Origin: Christiangramia sediminis
GTDB taxonomy: Bacteria; Bacteroidota; Bacteroidia; Flavobacteriales; Flavobacteriaceae
Length of the DNA: 64,000 bases
Reading direction: 5' to 3'
Assembly: GCF_020552705.1 (NCBI RefSeq)
Contig: NZ_JAJBZG010000005.1
Span: 1,054,001 to 1,118,000 of the forward strand
Of this stretch, positions 1 to 9,083 are shown piece after piece. Every line of letters begins with the position of its first letter. Position 1 is the first letter of the stretch. The notes beneath the pieces are model-generated. The model made no database searches. It was not told where the DNA came from and saw nothing but the letters and a program-made list of their open reading frames with translations. The position numbers were made by a program, and so were the translations under genes.

Positions 1-552
1 CAGAAATTTATTGAAGTTAATACTGAAAATATCCTGTTTATTGCCGGTGGCGCTTTTGATGGGATTGAAAGAATTATCAGCAAACGATTGAATATGCAGG
101 CAGTTGGTTTTAGCGCTTCCAAGAGTGAAGATACTATAGAGCGTACCAATCTTTTAAAGTATATCATTCCAAAAGACCTTAAAGAATTCGGATTGATCCC
201 GGAGATCATTGGTCGTTTACCTGCTTTAACTTTCATGAATCCTTTGGATAGAAAGACGCTTAGAGCAATTCTGACGGAACCTAAGAATGCAATCATCAAA
301 CAGTACAAGAAGTTGTTTGAAATGGATGATATCGAGTTTGATATTACCGATGATGCTTTAGATTATATAGTAAACAAAGCGGTTGAGTATAAACTTGGTG
401 CCCGTGGATTGCGTTCTCTTTGTGAGGCTATCTTAACAGATGCGATGTTTGAACTTCCTGAAAGCGATGAAAATCATTTCACTGTTACCCGGGAATATGC
501 AGATGATAAGCTTAATAAGTCAACAATGAGTAAACTGAAAGCAGTTTCTTAA
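1..552 (+). CDS. clpX: ClpX, ATP-dependent Clp protease ATPase subunit (C-terminal part)
   Basis: The frame is open from the first base of the window, so this is the last 183 residues of a gene that starts upstream. ClpX is the AAA+ unfoldase that feeds substrates to the ClpP peptidase in the cytoplasm. Visible family landmarks are the GGAFDGIE segment near the start, the FGLIPEIIGRLP segment, the EPKNAIIKQY helix and the sensor-2 motif GARGLRS in the C-terminal small domain. The ClpP-docking loop, usually IGF, reads VGF here (window residues 35-37). A strong hairpin terminator follows. The assignment is secure; the N-terminal zinc domain and Walker motifs lie outside the window. Confidence 0.96.
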   Translation, partial: QKFIEVNTENILFIAGGAFDGIERIISKRLNMQAVGFSASKSEDTIERTNLLKYIIPKDLKEFGLIPEIIGRLPALTFMNPLDRKTLRAILTEPKNAIIKQYKKLFEMDDIEFDITDDALDYIVNKAVEYKLGARGLRSLCEAILTDAMFELPESDENHFTVTREYADDKLNKSTMSKLKAVS

Positions 553-574
553 AAATAAATCAAATTGATTTCTA

Positions 575-607
575 AAAAAAAGCTGCCAGATCCTGGCAGC
601 TTTTTTT
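575..607 (+). terminator. Rho-independent terminator after clpX
   Basis: A perfect stem AGCTGCCA/TGGCAGCT with a short GATC-type loop at 581-601 is preceded by an A run and followed by seven T residues. It sits 30 bases after the clpX stop. The A run means it may also work on the minus strand for the convergent pentapeptide-repeat gene. Confidence 0.85.
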
Positions 608-629
608 ATTTATGAAACCCCACCTCATT

Positions 630-1202
630 TCATTCAATTTTCAACTGATACTTATCCAGCAATCCCGTGACTTCGGGAATTGAAAAATGGGCTCTAGAAA
701 TCTTATTATTTTCGGGATCTATTGAATAGTTAATTGCTTCTCGAAAATCTGCTTTTTCAATATTTGTATTTTCGAAGATTGCTTCTGAAAAATCGCAGGC
801 ATGAAAATTCGAGTTGATAAGGACTGCTTCTGTAAAATCTACATTTTGAAGCTTAGTGTTTGAGAAATTTGTATTCGGTGTTTTTACATTAAAAAAGCTG
901 GAATGGTTTAAAACACAGTTAGTAGCTGAAATGGAAAATCCAAAGCCTTCACATAGATCAAAACGCAGTCCTATCATTTTACAATGAGAAAATGAACAAT
1001 CCTGAATTACTGTCTTTGAAAGTTTAGTATTACTTAGATCACATTCTATGAATTCGCAATCGGTAAATTTTGACCCTCCGAGATCTACTGCTGAAAAATT
1101 ACAATTATTGAAGGTGCAGGCTTCATAATCTGCTTGCGGAAATTGATCTATACTAAAATCCTTTTTCTCGAAATGTTCGTCCTCAAAGAACTGACTATTC
1201 AT
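630..1202 (-). CDS. Pentapeptide-repeat protein, Qnr-like
   Basis: This 190-residue protein has a regular A(D/N)(L/F)xx pattern over about residues 25-165, for example CTFNNCNF, CDFSEAIF and ANF/ADF steps. Such proteins fold into a right-handed quadrilateral beta helix. The C-terminal segment FSIPEVTGLLDKYQLKIE resembles the dimerisation tail of the Qnr/McbG group, which mimic DNA and protect gyrase or topoisomerase IV from inhibitors. The length is slightly below the roughly 215 residues of Qnr proteins. There is no signal peptide, so a cytoplasmic location is expected. It is convergent with clpX. The repeat family is clear; a Qnr-type role is inference. Confidence 0.85.
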   Translation of the reverse strand: MNSQFFEDEHFEKKDFSIDQFPQADYEACTFNNCNFSAVDLGGSKFTDCEFIECDLSNTKLSKTVIQDCSFSHCKMIGLRFDLCEGFGFSISATNCVLNHSSFFNVKTPNTNFSNTKLQNVDFTEAVLINSNFHACDFSEAIFENTNIEKADFREAINYSIDPENNKISRAHFSIPEVTGLLDKYQLKIE

Positions 1203-1253
1203 TCTAATTCTATTAAATCGTGACGTATGTATTAATAGTTTGAGGTATGAAAC

Positions 1254-2093
1254 TTACCAGCTACCACCAGCACCACCACCGCCGAAGCCGCCGCCGCCGA
1301 AGCCTCCTCCAAAGCCTCCGCCACCACCGAATCCACCTCCGGAACTTCCGCCACCAAAACCACCGCCGCCAAAGCTTCCGCGGCCAAGAGAGCTAAGAAT
1401 AATAGCATCCCAAAGAACACTTCTTCCTGTTCCTCTTCCGCCATTTTTTCCGCCACCTCTTTTGTTGAACATGGAAATAATAATCACGATGAAAATAATA
1501 AAGAAAATAATAGCTCTTACAGGGAGTCCTCCACCATTTCCTGAGTTTGACTGGGGGGCGCCTTTAAAAGTGCCATTAAGTACCTGAAATATTGCGGTGG
1601 TTCCTTTATTAAGGCCTGCGAAGATATCTCCATTTCGAAATTCGGGGAGAATGATCAATTCTATGATCTCTTTAGATTTCGCATCGGTAAGATAAGCTTC
1701 CAGTCCATATCCCGTGGTAATCCAGATTTTCCGTTCGTCTTCAGCTACAAGAATAAGTAATCCGTTATCTTTTTCGCTCTGGCCAATTCCCCATTCGTGG
1801 GCCCAGTGTGCGGCATAAGTTCCTTCATATTCACCCTGGAGCGATTGAATGGTCACCACAACTATCTGTGTAGAGGTGGTATCAGCATAATTAACAAGTT
1901 TCTGTTCTAACCGGCTTTCATCTGCAGAAGAAAGCATATCTGCTTCATCATATACACTGGTTTGTTCAGAAGGTTTTGGTGGAATATCACGTTGTGCAAA
2001 AACAGTGAATCCAGTGAGAAATATAAATAAAAATAGAAATCGTTTGATAAGCTTATGCTTTAGAAATTTGATCTGATAATTCGTTAGTATCAT
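1254..2093 (-). CDS. TPM-domain protein with glycine-rich tail (YgcG family)
   Basis: The protein has 279 residues. A signal peptide (about residues 15-34, ending VFAQ) is followed by a TPM domain (about 40-165, with VYDEADMLS, TQIVVVTIQSL and KIWITTGYGLE), one membrane segment near 192-210 and a very glycine-rich tail of GGGFGGG units ending in SW. This is the YgcG/Rossmann-like envelope family often linked to LemA. Its ATG lies 41 bases inside the upstream TPM gene; no later ATG precedes the signal peptide, so this start is preferred. It is the last gene of a five-gene minus-strand run. TPM proteins have been tied to membrane protein quality control and photosystem repair in other organisms; the role here is unknown. 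Confidence 0.88.
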   Translation of the reverse strand: MILTNYQIKFLKHKLIKRFLFLFIFLTGFTVFAQRDIPPKPSEQTSVYDEADMLSSADESRLEQKLVNYADTTSTQIVVVTIQSLQGEYEGTYAAHWAHEWGIGQSEKDNGLLILVAEDERKIWITTGYGLEAYLTDAKSKEIIELIILPEFRNGDIFAGLNKGTTAIFQVLNGTFKGAPQSNSGNGGGLPVRAIIFFIIFIVIIISMFNKRGGGKNGGRGTGRSVLWDAIILSSLGRGSFGGGGFGGGSSGGGFGGGGGFGGGFGGGGFGGGGAGGSW

Positions 2094-2499
2094 CTTTATT
2101 CCAGGGGAAATGTTTTTGTAATTGTTCCCCCGCCTTGAGAACTCCCTCTACCAGGCCATCCTTGAAATGGCCATTTTTAAAATGAGAAACTATAAGTTCT
2201 TTGGTGCTTTCCCAGAAATCATCTGCTACTACATCATTAATACCCTTGTCCCCGTAGATCACAAAATTACGATCTTCCACAGCGACATAGATAAGTACGC
2301 CATTATCCTGCTTGGTATTGTCCATTTTGAGCATGTGAAAAACTTCCATAGCTCGCTCAAAAATATCGGTTCCCCCGGTGCTTCTTTCAAGATGTACTCG
2401 AATTTCGCCGGAAGTTTTCTGTTCAGATTTTCTAATAGCGTCTACAATCTCTTTTTCTTCCTTTTTTGTAAGGAAGCCTTTATCTGCATCCTGTCCCAT
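2053..2499 (-). CDS. TPM-domain protein, cytoplasmic-type
   Basis: This 148-residue TPM domain protein lacks a signal peptide and the glycine-rich tail seen in its downstream partner. Typical TPM features are EKEIVDAIRKSEQKTSGEIRVHLE, NGVLIYVAVEDRNFVIYGDKGIN and the closing helical region. Its end overlaps the start of the next gene by 41 bases and it begins four bases after lemA, which points to one mRNA. LemA followed by two TPM proteins is a recurring Bacteroidota arrangement. The molecular function of the set is not established. Confidence 0.85.
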   Translation of the reverse strand: MGQDADKGFLTKKEEKEIVDAIRKSEQKTSGEIRVHLERSTGGTDIFERAMEVFHMLKMDNTKQDNGVLIYVAVEDRNFVIYGDKGINDVVADDFWESTKELIVSHFKNGHFKDGLVEGVLKAGEQLQKHFPWNKDDTNELSDQISKA

Positions 2500-2503
2500 A
2501 TGC

Positions 2504-3100
2504 TTAAAAATCGAATTCTACATCTGGTGCATCTTCTGCGCCTGCATCTGCCTGGAAACGTTCCATTCGTTCAAAACCGAACATCCCTGCGAACATATTG
2601 TTTGGGAAGACCCTTATATACGTATTGTAATCTGTAACCGCCTCGTTGAAACGGTCCCTGGCTACATTGATCCTGTTCTCGGTACCTTCAAGCTGGGACT
2701 GTAATTGAAGAAAGTTCTGATTCGCTTTTAACTCAGGATATCTTTCTACCGTTACCAGTAATCTCGATAGGGCCGAAGTCACTCCTTGTTGTGCCTGTTG
2801 AAATTGCTGAATTTGAGCAGCGCTTAAATTTTCTGCATCAACATTTACAGAGGTGGCTTTAGCGCGCGCTTCTATAACTTCAGTTAAAGTCCCTCTTTCA
2901 AAATCTGCCGCTCCTTCCACGGTTTTTACAAGATTACCTATAAGGTCATTTCTTCTCTGGTAAGAGCTCTCCACATTAGACCAGGCAAGTTTGGCATTTT
3001 CTTCTTTTGCTACCGCGTTATTGTTGAATCCTGCTGTAAATCTCCAGATCACAACGATACCGATAACGATAATTATTAATGGGATTAGCCACTTTTTCAT
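2504..3100 (-). CDS. lemA: LemA family protein
   Basis: The 198-residue product starts with one membrane segment (residues 3-22) followed by a long helical domain with the LemA signatures RRNDLIGNLVKTVEGAA (near 52-68), ARAKATSV and the FP(N)NMFAGMFGF segment near the C-terminus. LemA proteins are membrane-anchored helical bundles of unknown function with the bulk outside the cytoplasm. The gene is packed between the MerR gene (one base away) and the TPM genes, which supports a common transcript. Length and motifs match the family well. Confidence 0.93.
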   Translation of the reverse strand: MKKWLIPLIIIVIGIVVIWRFTAGFNNNAVAKEENAKLAWSNVESSYQRRNDLIGNLVKTVEGAADFERGTLTEVIEARAKATSVNVDAENLSAAQIQQFQQAQQGVTSALSRLLVTVERYPELKANQNFLQLQSQLEGTENRINVARDRFNEAVTDYNTYIRVFPNNMFAGMFGFERMERFQADAGAEDAPDVEFDF

Positions 3101-3101
3101 A

Positions 3102-3431
3102 TTACAATTGATTTTTGAGGTTAACTAGTTCTGCTTTTACACTCTCCAGCTTTCTTATGATTTCAAAGTTAGTAAGTGTTTTCTGTTTTTCTTCTTTTAG
3201 ATGAGTTTTTGCTCCTTCAAGGGTAAAACCTCTTTCTTTTACCAGATGATAAATTAGTTCGAGATTCTTTATATCCTGGGGAGTAAATTTTCTATTTCCC
3301 TTGGCATTCTTTTTTGGTTTGATCACATCAAACTCTTTTTCCCAGAATCTAATGAGGGAAGCATTTACTTTAAAGGCTTCGGCAACTTCGCCAATGCTGT
3401 AATAGCGCTTTTCAGGAAGGTCTATGTGCAT
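3102..3431 (-). CDS. MerR-family transcriptional regulator
   Basis: This 109-residue protein opens with the MerR winged helix-turn-helix: YYSIGEVAEAFKVNASLIRFWEKEF, then KNAKGNRKFTPQDI and a helical tail (residues 70-109). MerR proteins bind promoter spacers as dimers. There is no conserved cysteine set for metal binding, so the ligand is unknown. Its ATG overlaps the stop of the upstream M23 gene in a TAATG junction, a sign of translational coupling. The common flavobacterial order M23, MerR, LemA is preserved. Confidence 0.9.
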   Translation of the reverse strand: MHIDLPEKRYYSIGEVAEAFKVNASLIRFWEKEFDVIKPKKNAKGNRKFTPQDIKNLELIYHLVKERGFTLEGAKTHLKEEKQKTLTNFEIIRKLESVKAELVNLKNQL

Positions 3432-4408
3432 TAATCAAGCGATTGATTTTCACGTTGGGCTCTTTCCAGTACTTCTTCAAATTCTTCTGGTGAAAGATTT
3501 CCGTAATAAAAGTTTATGGGATTAATTCTGTCATTATCCTTGAAGATCTCATAATGCAGATGCGGAGCTTCAGAACGGCCGGTACTCCCTACAAATCCAA
3601 TCACATCCCCTCTTTTTACTCTTTGTCCCCTACGAACATTATATTTATATAAATGTCCGTAGAGACTTGTGTAGCCGTATCCGTGGTCTATTCTAATGTG
3701 ATTTCCATATCCTGTAGATCTGCTATCGGCCCTGGTTACTCTACCGTCCCCGGTGGCATATACAGGAGTTCCTCTGGGTGCTGTGAAGTCCATCCCATAA
3801 TGGAACTTTTTCACCTTGGTGAAGGGGTCGGTTCTCCAGCCGTAACCTGAAGCGATCCTACTAAGATCTTCATTACTTACAGGTTGAATTGCGGGGATGG
3901 CTTCCAGTAATTCTCCTTTTTCCTTGGCTAAACTGGCTACCTCATCCAGAGATTTAGACTGCACCACGAGTCTTTTAGTGAGAATATCCATTCTCTTGGT
4001 GGTTTCCTTTATAAGTTTACTGTTATCAAAACCTTCCAGGTCTTTATATCTGTTTATACCTCCAAAACCAGCTCTTCTCTGTTCCTCGGGAATAGGATTT
4101 GCTTCAAAATAAAGTCTGTAAATATTATTGTCCCTGTCCTCAATATTGGCCATGACATCCTGGATCTGGTCCATCTTTTTGTTAAGAAGGCCATATTGCA
4201 GTTTCATATTCTGAAGTTCGCGCTTGAGCGCTTTTTCCTGGGGAGTTTCTATCTGCGGAATATTCAAATAAATAATAAGAAGTATAAAACCAGCCAAAAA
4301 GGAACCGGTAATACTAAGCAGGACAATACCTAACCGCCTGCCTTTTTTTTGCTCGATCTTTTGGTAAGAAAGGGTCTCGCTATCGTAATAATATTTAACC
4401 TTCGACAT
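3431..4408 (-). CDS. M23 family metallopeptidase (cell-wall endopeptidase)
   Basis: The 325-residue product has a cytoplasmic N-terminal segment, a membrane helix at about 26-49, a coiled-coil stretch (about 55-175) and a LytM/M23 domain (about 180-300). Zinc-site signatures are HYGMDF (HxxxD) and the HLHYE motif near the end of the domain. Enzymes of this type cut peptide cross-links in peptidoglycan in the periplasm, or act as activators of amidases when inactive; here the catalytic histidines are present. It is the first gene of the minus-strand operon leading to the TPM genes. Confidence 0.92.
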   Translation of the reverse strand: MSKVKYYYDSETLSYQKIEQKKGRRLGIVLLSITGSFLAGFILLIIYLNIPQIETPQEKALKRELQNMKLQYGLLNKKMDQIQDVMANIEDRDNNIYRLYFEANPIPEEQRRAGFGGINRYKDLEGFDNSKLIKETTKRMDILTKRLVVQSKSLDEVASLAKEKGELLEAIPAIQPVSNEDLSRIASGYGWRTDPFTKVKKFHYGMDFTAPRGTPVYATGDGRVTRADSRSTGYGNHIRIDHGYGYTSLYGHLYKYNVRRGQRVKRGDVIGFVGSTGRSEAPHLHYEIFKDNDRINPINFYYGNLSPEEFEEVLERAQRENQSLD

Positions 4409-4423
4409 GAGTTAAATTTATGC

Positions 4424-4431
4424 TATTTTTG
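4424..4431 (+). promoter_or_regulatory. Possible promoter -7 box for alaS
   Basis: TATTTTTG matches the Bacteroidota -7 consensus TAnnTTTG, about 110 bases before the alaS start and pointing towards it. No clear TTG box lies at the expected -33 distance, so the call is tentative. Confidence 0.3.
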
Positions 4432-4539
4432 CGTCCTGAAACGGCTCAAATACCGTGTTATTTAATACGGTAAACGAACAAATATATGAATTGTTTTGCC
4501 GTCTTCATAATTTAATGAATTTTGCAAGAAAATAACTGA

Positions 4540-7155
4540 ATGAAGTCACAGGATATCCGAAAACAGTTCCTCGAATTTTTTAAATCGAAATCACACAGTA
4601 TTGTGCCATCTGCCCCTATGGTTTTAAAAGATGACCCAAGCCTAATGTTTACAAATGCCGGGATGGTACAGTTCAAGGAATATTTCCTTGGAAATTCTGT
4701 TCCTAAGTCTAACAGGGTGACCGATACTCAAAAATGTCTTCGGGTAAGCGGAAAGCATAATGACTTGGAAGAAGTAGGGCATGATACCTATCACCATACT
4801 ATGTTCGAGATGCTTGGCAACTGGAGCTTTGGCGATTACTTCAAAGAAGAGGCGATTAGCTGGGCATGGGAACTGCTGACTGAAATTTATAAAATAAATC
4901 CTGAAAATTTATACGTTTCTGTTTTTGAAGGAAGTGAAGATAGGGATGATCTGGGATTAGATACGGAAGCTTTAGAACTTTGGAAAAAGATCGTTCCTGA
5001 AGAAAGGATCATCTACGGAAATAAAAAAGATAATTTCTGGGAAATGGGTGACCAGGGTCCCTGCGGCCCATGTTCTGAAATCCATGTGGACATTCGTTCC
5101 GAAGAAGAAAAAGCAAAGGTTCCGGGAAGAGATCTGGTAAATATGGATCATCCACAGGTGGTAGAGATCTGGAACCTGGTTTTTATGCAGTATAATCGCA
5201 AAGCCAACGGAGACCTTGAGGAATTACCGGCAAAACATATAGATACCGGGATGGGATTTGAACGTCTTTGTATGGTGCTGCAAAATAAACAGTCCAACTA
5301 CGACACCGATGTTTTTACGCCTATGCTTGGCGAAATTGAAAAAATTACCGGTCTTAAATACGGCAAATCTGAAGAGAATAATATAGCCATGAGAGTGATC
5401 GCAGATCATGTGCGAGCGGTGGCATTTTCAATTGCCGACGGTCAGCTGCCGAGCAATTCCGGGGCGGGTTATGTGATTAGAAGGATTTTAAGAAGAGCTA
5501 TAAGATACGGTTTTACCTTTTTGAACACAAAAGAGCCTTTTATTTATAAGCTGGTGCCGGTATTGAGCGAACAAATGGGTATTTCATTCCCCGAGCTAAA
5601 ATCTCAGAAGGGTCTAATGGAAAATGTGATACGCGAAGAAGAGGCATCTTTCCTGAGAACTTTGGATCAGGGCTTGGTTTTATTAGAGAATCTAATGAAG
5701 GACTCTAAGGATAAAACAATTTCCGGGGAAAAGGCATTTGAGCTTTATGACACCTTTGGATTTCCTATAGATCTTACTGCTTTGATATTGAGAGAGAATG
5801 GATATGAGCTGGATGAAAAAGGATTTGAAGCTGAACTTAAAAAACAGAAAGACCGTTCGCGCGAAGCAACTGCTGTGAGTGCAGGTGATTGGGTGGAACT
5901 GAATGAGCTAGATGAGAATTCTTTTATAGGTTATGATGAACTTGAAGCAGATGTGAAGATCGCCAGATTCCGAAAGGTGGAATCCATGAAAAAAGGAGAA
6001 ATGTATCAGCTTGTGTTGAATAAAACACCTTTTTATCCCGAAGGCGGTGGCCAGGTTGGAGATAAAGGTATCCTGATGTCTTCAGATGGTGAAGTGATTG
6101 ATGTTTTAGATACTAAAAAAGAGAATAACCAGATCATTCATTTAACAAAGCAACTACCTAAAAATACTGAGGCAGAATTTAAGGCGATCGTAAATAAAAC
6201 GGAAAGGTCTAATACCGCTTCTAATCATACGGCTACTCATTTACTGCATCAGGCACTGAGAACTATATTGGGAACTCATGTGGAACAAAAAGGTTCTATG
6301 GTGCAAAGCGGCTACTTAAGATTTGATTTTTCTCATTTCAGTAAGGTAACTTCCGAAGAATTAGAGAAGGTAGAAAGATTTGTAAATTCTAAAATTCGGG
6401 AGCAGATAAGTTTAGAGGAACAAAGAAATATCTCCTACCAGGAAGCGATAGACCAGGGTGCAATTGCATTATTTGGTGAAAAATATGGAGATTCTGTTAG
6501 AGCGATCCGTTTTGGAGAATCTATGGAACTTTGTGGGGGGATCCATGTTCAGAATACATCAGATATCTGGTATTTTAAGATCACCGGGGAATCTGCAGTG
6601 GCTTCGGGAATTAGAAGGATAGAAGCAATTACCGGGGAGGCTGCCATGAAATATTTTGAAGAGCAAACAAATATCCTTGAGGAGATCAAAAGCGGATTAA
6701 AGAATGCGAACGATCCGGTAAAAGCTATAAATAATCTCCAGGAGGAAAATACCAATCTTAAGAGGCAGGTGGAAAGTCTTTTGAAGGATAAGGCCAAAAA
6801 CTTAAAATCGGAGCTTAAACAGGAAGTTAAAGCCGTTGACGGGGTTAACTTTCTTGCTAAAAGAGTAGATCTGGATGCTGCGGGTATAAAAGATCTTGCT
6901 TTTCAGTTAGGAGAGGAGATAGATAATCTTTTTTTACTTTTTGGAACAGAGCAAAATGGGAAGGCGCTTCTTTCCTGCTATATTTCAAAAGAGCTAGTAA
7001 AGGAAAAACAAATGAACGCCGGGCAAATCGTAAGGGAACTGGGTAAATATATCCAGGGAGGTGGTGGTGGCCAGCCATTCTTCGCTACTGCGGGTGGTAA
7101 AAATCCGGGCGGACTCAATGAAGCTCTTCAAAAAGCTGAAAGCTTTATAAAATAA
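4540..7155 (+). CDS. alaS: Alanine--tRNA ligase
   Basis: The 871-residue product covers the whole AlaRS family length. The class II catalytic core is at the N-terminus ([17 protein letters not shown], then the [10 protein letters not shown] segment). The editing domain holds the zinc site HTATH followed by CGGIH. The C-terminal C-Ala domain ends with the GGGGGQP and GGKNPGG motifs. The enzyme charges tRNA-Ala and clears Ser/Gly mischarging. It is transcribed divergently from the M23 operon and ends in a hairpin terminator. The ATG start gives the usual family N-terminus. Confidence 0.98.
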   Translation: MKSQDIRKQFLEFFKSKSHSIVPSAPMVLKDDPSLMFTNAGMVQFKEYFLGNSVPKSNRVTDTQKCLRVSGKHNDLEEVGHDTYHHTMFEMLGNWSFGDYFKEEAISWAWELLTEIYKINPENLYVSVFEGSEDRDDLGLDTEALELWKKIVPEERIIYGNKKDNFWEMGDQGPCGPCSEIHVDIRSEEEKAKVPGRDLVNMDHPQVVEIWNLVFMQYNRKANGDLEELPAKHIDTGMGFERLCMVLQNKQSNYDTDVFTPMLGEIEKITGLKYGKSEENNIAMRVIADHVRAVAFSIADGQLPSNSGAGYVIRRILRRAIRYGFTFLNTKEPFIYKLVPVLSEQMGISFPELKSQKGLMENVIREEEASFLRTLDQGLVLLENLMKDSKDKTISGEKAFELYDTFGFPIDLTALILRENGYELDEKGFEAELKKQKDRSREATAVSAGDWVELNELDENSFIGYDELEADVKIARFRKVESMKKGEMYQLVLNKTPFYPEGGGQVGDKGILMSSDGEVIDVLDTKKENNQIIHLTKQLPKNTEAEFKAIVNKTERSNTASNHTATHLLHQALRTILGTHVEQKGSMVQSGYLRFDFSHFSKVTSEELEKVERFVNSKIREQISLEEQRNISYQEAIDQGAIALFGEKYGDSVRAIRFGESMELCGGIHVQNTSDIWYFKITGESAVASGIRRIEAITGEAAMKYFEEQTNILEEIKSGLKNANDPVKAINNLQEENTNLKRQVESLLKDKAKNLKSELKQEVKAVDGVNFLAKRVDLDAAGIKDLAFQLGEEIDNLFLLFGTEQNGKALLSCYISKELVKEKQMNAGQIVRELGKYIQGGGGGQPFFATAGGKNPGGLNEALQKAESFIK

Positions 7156-7160
7156 CATTT

Positions 7161-7190
7161 AAAATCCCGGAAATTCACCGGGATTTTTTA
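7161..7190 (+). terminator. Terminator after alaS
   Basis: The stem AAATCCCGG/CCGGGATTT with a 7-base loop is followed by a T run. It begins six bases after the alaS stop. Confidence 0.85.
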
Positions 7191-7200
7191 ATTTAAGGAT

Positions 7201-8151
7201 ATGGATTTCAGAACTAAAGTTCCAATTGAAGAAGGTACACCAAGGATCGAACACGCTTCAGGAGTTTTCCTGATAGGTTCTTGCTTTGTTGAAAATATAG
7301 GAGCTAAGCTGGAATGGTTCAAATTTAAAAATCTTCAAAATCCTACCGGCATTATATTTCATCCTTCCCCGATTCGACGTTTTTTTCAAAGAATGTCAAA
7401 TCATGAAGAATATCAGAGCAAAGACGTTTTGGAATTCAATGCTGGCTGGCAATCACTGGAAGCACATTCAGATATGCGACGGGCTACAGAAGAGGAATGT
7501 CTTAAAGATTTAAATAACGCATTAAAAAAGAGCAGGGAATTTATTGAAAATTCAAGCCACATAATAATCAGCCTTGGAACTGCGTGGGGTTATGTGTATG
7601 AAGGAACCGAGAAAATAGCCGCAAATTGTCATAAGATCCCACAGAAAAAATTTCAGAAGGAACTTTCTTCTGTCCGGGAGATCGTTAATGATCTTGAGGT
7701 GATCAGTCATTCTGTATTGCAAATGAATAAGAATGCTAATATTATTTACACAATTTCACCGGTACGGCATCTTAGAGATGGATTTCAGGAAAATCAACGA
7801 AGCAAAGCACATTTGATAGCTGCGGTACATGAGTTCTTAACCTCAAACACTCAATGTAGTTATTTTCCATCTTATGAGATTCTCATGGATGAACTTAGGG
7901 ATTATAGATTTTATGCTGAAGATATGCTGCATCCAAATAGCGTTGCGGTAAATTATATCTGGAAGTTATTTTCTGAAAACTGGATTTCAACTAAATCTCT
8001 GGAACTAAATACGGAAATAGATAAAATTCAAAAAGCGCTTTCTCATCGATCTCGAGAAGAAAACTCTCTTACTCATAAGAAATTTCTTACGAAATTACAA
8101 GCAAAAATCGAGGAAATTCAAAAAAAACACCCTGAAGTAACCTTTTCTTAG
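7201..8151 (+). CDS. GSCFA-domain protein
   Basis: This 316-residue protein has the family signature IGSCF (residues 25-29, here followed by V in place of A), then NPTGIIFHPSPI and the later DMLHPNSVAVNYIW block. GSCFA proteins are related to SGNH/GDSL hydrolases: the GSCF serine would be the nucleophile and the DxxHP block would supply Asp/His. They are widespread in Bacteroidota but have no established substrate. The C-terminal 60 residues are charged and helical. There is no signal peptide. It starts 10 bases after the alaS terminator, so it needs its own promoter or readthrough. Confidence 0.88.
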   Translation: MDFRTKVPIEEGTPRIEHASGVFLIGSCFVENIGAKLEWFKFKNLQNPTGIIFHPSPIRRFFQRMSNHEEYQSKDVLEFNAGWQSLEAHSDMRRATEEECLKDLNNALKKSREFIENSSHIIISLGTAWGYVYEGTEKIAANCHKIPQKKFQKELSSVREIVNDLEVISHSVLQMNKNANIIYTISPVRHLRDGFQENQRSKAHLIAAVHEFLTSNTQCSYFPSYEILMDELRDYRFYAEDMLHPNSVAVNYIWKLFSENWISTKSLELNTEIDKIQKALSHRSREENSLTHKKFLTKLQAKIEEIQKKHPEVTFS

Positions 8152-8468
8152 CCCTTGCTGTTATTGGGATTGTTAATTTTTTAATATTCTAACAACATAT
8201 TATTCATACTTTATATTAAATTATTTGTATTTTTACAGTGCAGATCTGGAATAATTTACGTCAGTTATTATTCTTGTATAACTCGAATAATCAGATAATT
8301 ATAAAAGATTTGTTTTCTAAAATTTGTTGGGGTAGATTTTAGAATATACTAAAGGACGGGTGGGGCCGTCCTTTAGTTTTTTATATAGATTAATTTAACT
8401 TTCTTTTCTATTTCAAAAATCTCCCTCTTCTCTCTTTTTTTCTAATTTCCCTTTCTAAACGAATTTTT
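8152..8468. other. 317-bp noncoding gap with a strong terminator
   Basis: The first 190 bases are very AT-rich with no open frame and no exact TAnnTTTG box. The only clear structure is the hairpin at 8349-8382. The distance of about 200 bases from the GSCFA stop to that hairpin leaves room for a small RNA, but nothing else supports one. Confidence 0.5.
8349..8382 (+). terminator. Strong hairpin terminator in the GSCFA–DUF4230 gap
   Basis: An 11-bp perfect stem CTAAAGGACGG/CCGTCCTTTAG closes a GTGGGG loop and is followed by six T residues. It ends the GSCFA transcript or a separate small transcript. Confidence 0.85.
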
Positions 8469-9083
8469 ATGAAGAATATTCTAATTGCCATTCTCCTGGT
8501 CTTTGTTGTTATTTTGGGATTTATGTACTGGGAGCAGCGAAATGATGAAAAGGAAAGTTTAGAAGAGAATACGGCACTTATTCAGGAACAGATCAGGAAC
8601 GTTGGAAAGCTCGTTGTGACCGAGGGAACTTTTTCCCAGGTATTCACCTATAAAAATTCAAAAAGCTTCTATTTTGATGTCCTTTCTGCGCGTAAAAAAG
8701 CGTTGATCATAGTAAATGCAGAGGTAAGCGTTGCTTATGATCTAAGCAAATTAGATATAGAAGTAGATGAGGAAGCGAAAAGGGTTATTATTAAAAGTAT
8801 TCCTAAAGAGGAGATCAGTATTAATCCAAATATCAAGTATTATGATGTAACCCAGGATTATCTCAATCAATTTGAAGCGGAAGATTACAACAAAATAAAA
8901 TCCCGTATTGAAAAAGGATTGAAAGAAAAAATTGAAGAATCCAGTTTAAAAACCAACGCAAAAAACAGGCTGGTAAGCGAGCTTCAAAAAATCTATATTC
9001 TTACCAGTAGTATGGGCTGGACCCTGGAATATGAAAACCAGGATATTACTAATTCTGAAAGTCTGGAGAATATTAAACTTTAA
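8469..9083 (+). CDS. DUF4230 domain protein
   Basis: The 204-residue protein has one N-terminal membrane helix (residues 3-22) and an extracytoplasmic domain with GKLVVTEGTFSQVFTYK, the KKALIIVNAEVSVAYDL stretch and a helical end with KNRLVSELQKIY. This matches the DUF4230 family, whose function is unknown. Its stop overlaps the stop of the convergent hydroxylase gene by four bases, so the two mRNAs overlap end to end. Confidence 0.85.
   Translation: MKNILIAILLVFVVILGFMYWEQRNDEKESLEENTALIQEQIRNVGKLVVTEGTFSQVFTYKNSKSFYFDVLSARKKALIIVNAEVSVAYDLSKLDIEVDEEAKRVIIKSIPKEEISINPNIKYYDVTQDYLNQFEAEDYNKIKSRIEKGLKEKIEESSLKTNAKNRLVSELQKIYILTSSMGWTLEYENQDITNSESLENIKL

Noticed and set aside
1240-1587. A plus-strand proline-rich open frame
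   Set aside because: It is the complement of the glycine-rich tail of the TPM gene on the minus strand; long GGC/CCG runs keep several frames open.
2122-2637. Plus-strand open frames over the TPM and LemA genes
   Set aside because: They overlap strongly conserved minus-strand domains and have no recognised motif or start context.
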